A stretch of 14,814 nucleotides of DNA from JBFFXF01 sp041569895 (GTDB taxonomy: Bacteria > Planctomycetota > UBA8108 > JACQVS01), in the NCBI GenBank assembly GCA_041569895.1, contig JBFFXF010000177.1, positions 1 to 14,814 on the forward strand, read 5' to 3'. Position 1 is the stretch's first letter. Every line of letters starts with the position of its first letter. The notes under the pieces were generated by a model. The model did no database searches and was not told where the DNA came from. It worked only from the letters and a program-made list of their open reading frames with translations. Position numbers and translations under genes: made by a program. Of the stretch, positions 13,716-14,814 are shown in pieces.

Positions 13716-14780
13716 ATGGCACTGATCGACAGCTACCTGAGAAAGGTCCACGAGGTCGGCGGGTCCGACCTCCACGTGACCACCGGCGTGCCTCCGAAGA
13801 TCCGCATCCACGGCAAGCTCGTGCCTCTCAAGGAGGATCCGATGCAGCCCGAGACGCTGCGCGAGATGCTCTGGGAGGTCCAGAGCGATCGGTCGCGCAA
13901 AATCTACAAGGAGACGAACGACCTCGACATGGCGTACGAGGTGCCGGGCGTGGCGCGGTTCCGCGTCAACTGTTTCCGGACGCGCCTCGGGCCGGGCGCG
14001 GTCTTCCGGATCATTCCGACCGAGATCAAGCCTCTGAGCGAGCTCGGTGTCCCGCAGCAGATTCTGCGCTTCACGGAGCTGCGCAGCGGTCTCGTGCTGG
14101 TCACGGGGCCGACCGGCAGCGGCAAGTCGACGACGCTCGCCGCGCTGATCGATTACATCAACACGAACGAGAAGCGGCACATCCTGACGATCGAGGAGCC
14201 GATCGAGTTCGTGCACGAGAACAAGAAGAGCTACATCACGCAGCGCGAGGTCGGCATCGACTGCCAGTCGTTCGCCAGCGCCCTGCGCGCCGCGTCCCGC
14301 GAGGACCCCGACGTCATCCTGGTCGGCGAGCTGCGCGACCTCGAGACCATCAGCCTCGCGATCACCGCGGCGGAGATGGGCAACCTCGTCTTCGCGACGC
14401 TGCACACGAACAGCGCGGCGAAGACCATCGACCGCATCATCGACGTCTTCCCCGAGGACCGTCAGAATCAGATCCGCATCATGCTCTCGGTGACGCTGAA
14501 GGGGATCTGCGCGCAGCTCCTGATGCCGCGGATCGACAAGGGGCGGGTGCCGGTGAACGAGATCCTGTTCGGATCGTTCGGACTTTCGAACATCATCCGC
14601 GAGGGCAACATCCCGAAAATCGTCTCCTTGATCGAGGGAGGACGCGGACAGGGGATGCAGATGATGGACGACTCGATCATGCAGCGGTTGAAGGAGAAGG
14701 CGATCTCGCCCGAGACGGCCCACCTCTTCGCCTTCCAGAAGAGCAAGTTCGAGCACCTCTTGAGACGCCAGGGAGCGTGA
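13716..14780 (+). CDS. pilT: Type IV pilus twitching motility ATPase PilT
   Basis: The protein is 354 residues, standard PilT length. It powers pilus retraction by depolymerising pilin at the inner-membrane base. N-domain motifs include GGSDLHVTTGVPPKIRIHG (15-33). The ATPase domain has Walker A GPTGSGKSTT (131-140), Asp box LTIEEPIEFVH (157-167, Glu where Asp is more usual at the second acidic position), Walker B ILVGELRD (201-208), and a His-box region MGNLVFATLHTNSAAKTIDR (221-240) in which the usual first His is Asn223. SNIIREG (291-297) matches the AIRNLIRE motif. The gene begins four bases after the upstream PilT-like stop, with AAGGGA about ten bases before ATG 13716. The two proteins are clearly paralogous through the ATPase core and may form a mixed or alternating motor. 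Confidence 0.95.
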   Translation: MALIDSYLRKVHEVGGSDLHVTTGVPPKIRIHGKLVPLKEDPMQPETLREMLWEVQSDRSRKIYKETNDLDMAYEVPGVARFRVNCFRTRLGPGAVFRIIPTEIKPLSELGVPQQILRFTELRSGLVLVTGPTGSGKSTTLAALIDYINTNEKRHILTIEEPIEFVHENKKSYITQREVGIDCQSFASALRAASREDPDVILVGELRDLETISLAITAAEMGNLVFATLHTNSAAKTIDRIIDVFPEDRQNQIRIMLSVTLKGICAQLLMPRIDKGRVPVNEILFGSFGLSNIIREGNIPKIVSLIEGGRGQGMQMMDDSIMQRLKEKAISPETAHLFAFQKSKFEHLLRRQGA

Positions 14781-14814
14781 CGGACGACGCGGCACCCCGA
14801 CGCATCCTGATCCA
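14777..14814 (+). CDS. Start of a further gene, cut by the window end
   Basis: GTG 14777 overlaps the pilT stop as GTGA, the same junction seen at 7204-7207 and 9131-9134. The frame is open to the edge and reads V/M-TDDAAPRRILI. The basic residues followed by RILI could begin a response regulator or another alpha/beta protein, but twelve residues do not allow a call. An AGGGAG lies just upstream. Confidence 0.4.
   Translation, partial: MTDDAAPRRILI

Overview
The window is about 70% GC by eye and densely coded, with no tRNA, rRNA, CRISPR array or insertion sequence that I can see. The adjacent DUF1549/DUF1553 and DUF1501 genes are a pair typical of Planctomycetota, also found in Verrucomicrobiota and some other phyla. 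Together with lipid A/Kdo/heptose genes and type IV pilus motor genes, they point to a diderm, high-GC, planctomycete-like bacterium. The phylum call is inference from gene content only.

Layout. Positions 1-430 hold no convincing gene. They contain a chain of short tandem repeats whose period changes from 6 to 7 to 14 and back to 6, ending in nine evenly spaced GGG tracts. Positions 431-3909 hold a translationally coupled pair of exported proteins: a compact DUF1549/DUF1553 protein with a CxxCH motif, and a Tat-type DUF1501 protein of the alkaline-phosphatase-like fold. A 225-base spacer with a possible sigma-28-like promoter leads to an unrecognised 803-residue exported protein (4135-6546) with an Sm-like segment, TPR-like helices and a C-terminal beta-rich domain. 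Its 3' end overlaps, tail to tail, a minus-strand operon of kdsA followed by a GT2 glycosyltransferase (8061 down to 6422). Only 14 bases separate the kdsA start from a plus-strand run: an ADP-ribosylglycohydrolase-family protein, a lipoprotein, lpxK and hldE (8076-12264). The window closes with two tandem PilT-family ATPase genes (12350-14780) and the first codons of another gene.

How the genes work together. KdsA makes Kdo-8-phosphate, LpxK phosphorylates the lipid A disaccharide, and HldE makes ADP-activated heptose precursor. The centre of the window is therefore a lipid A and inner-core LPS locus, with a glycosyltransferase, a lipoprotein and an ADPRH-like protein embedded in it. The PilT pair is a separate function: retraction or twitching motors.

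The points most worth a second look are: an Asp at the Cys/Asn metal-switch position of KdsA; an ADPRH-family protein that keeps TDD but appears to have lost the other metal ligands; a PilT-like ATPase with an N-terminal double MshEN-like repeat; and the compound repeat with quadruplex potential at the left edge. I found no unmistakable new multi-gene system.
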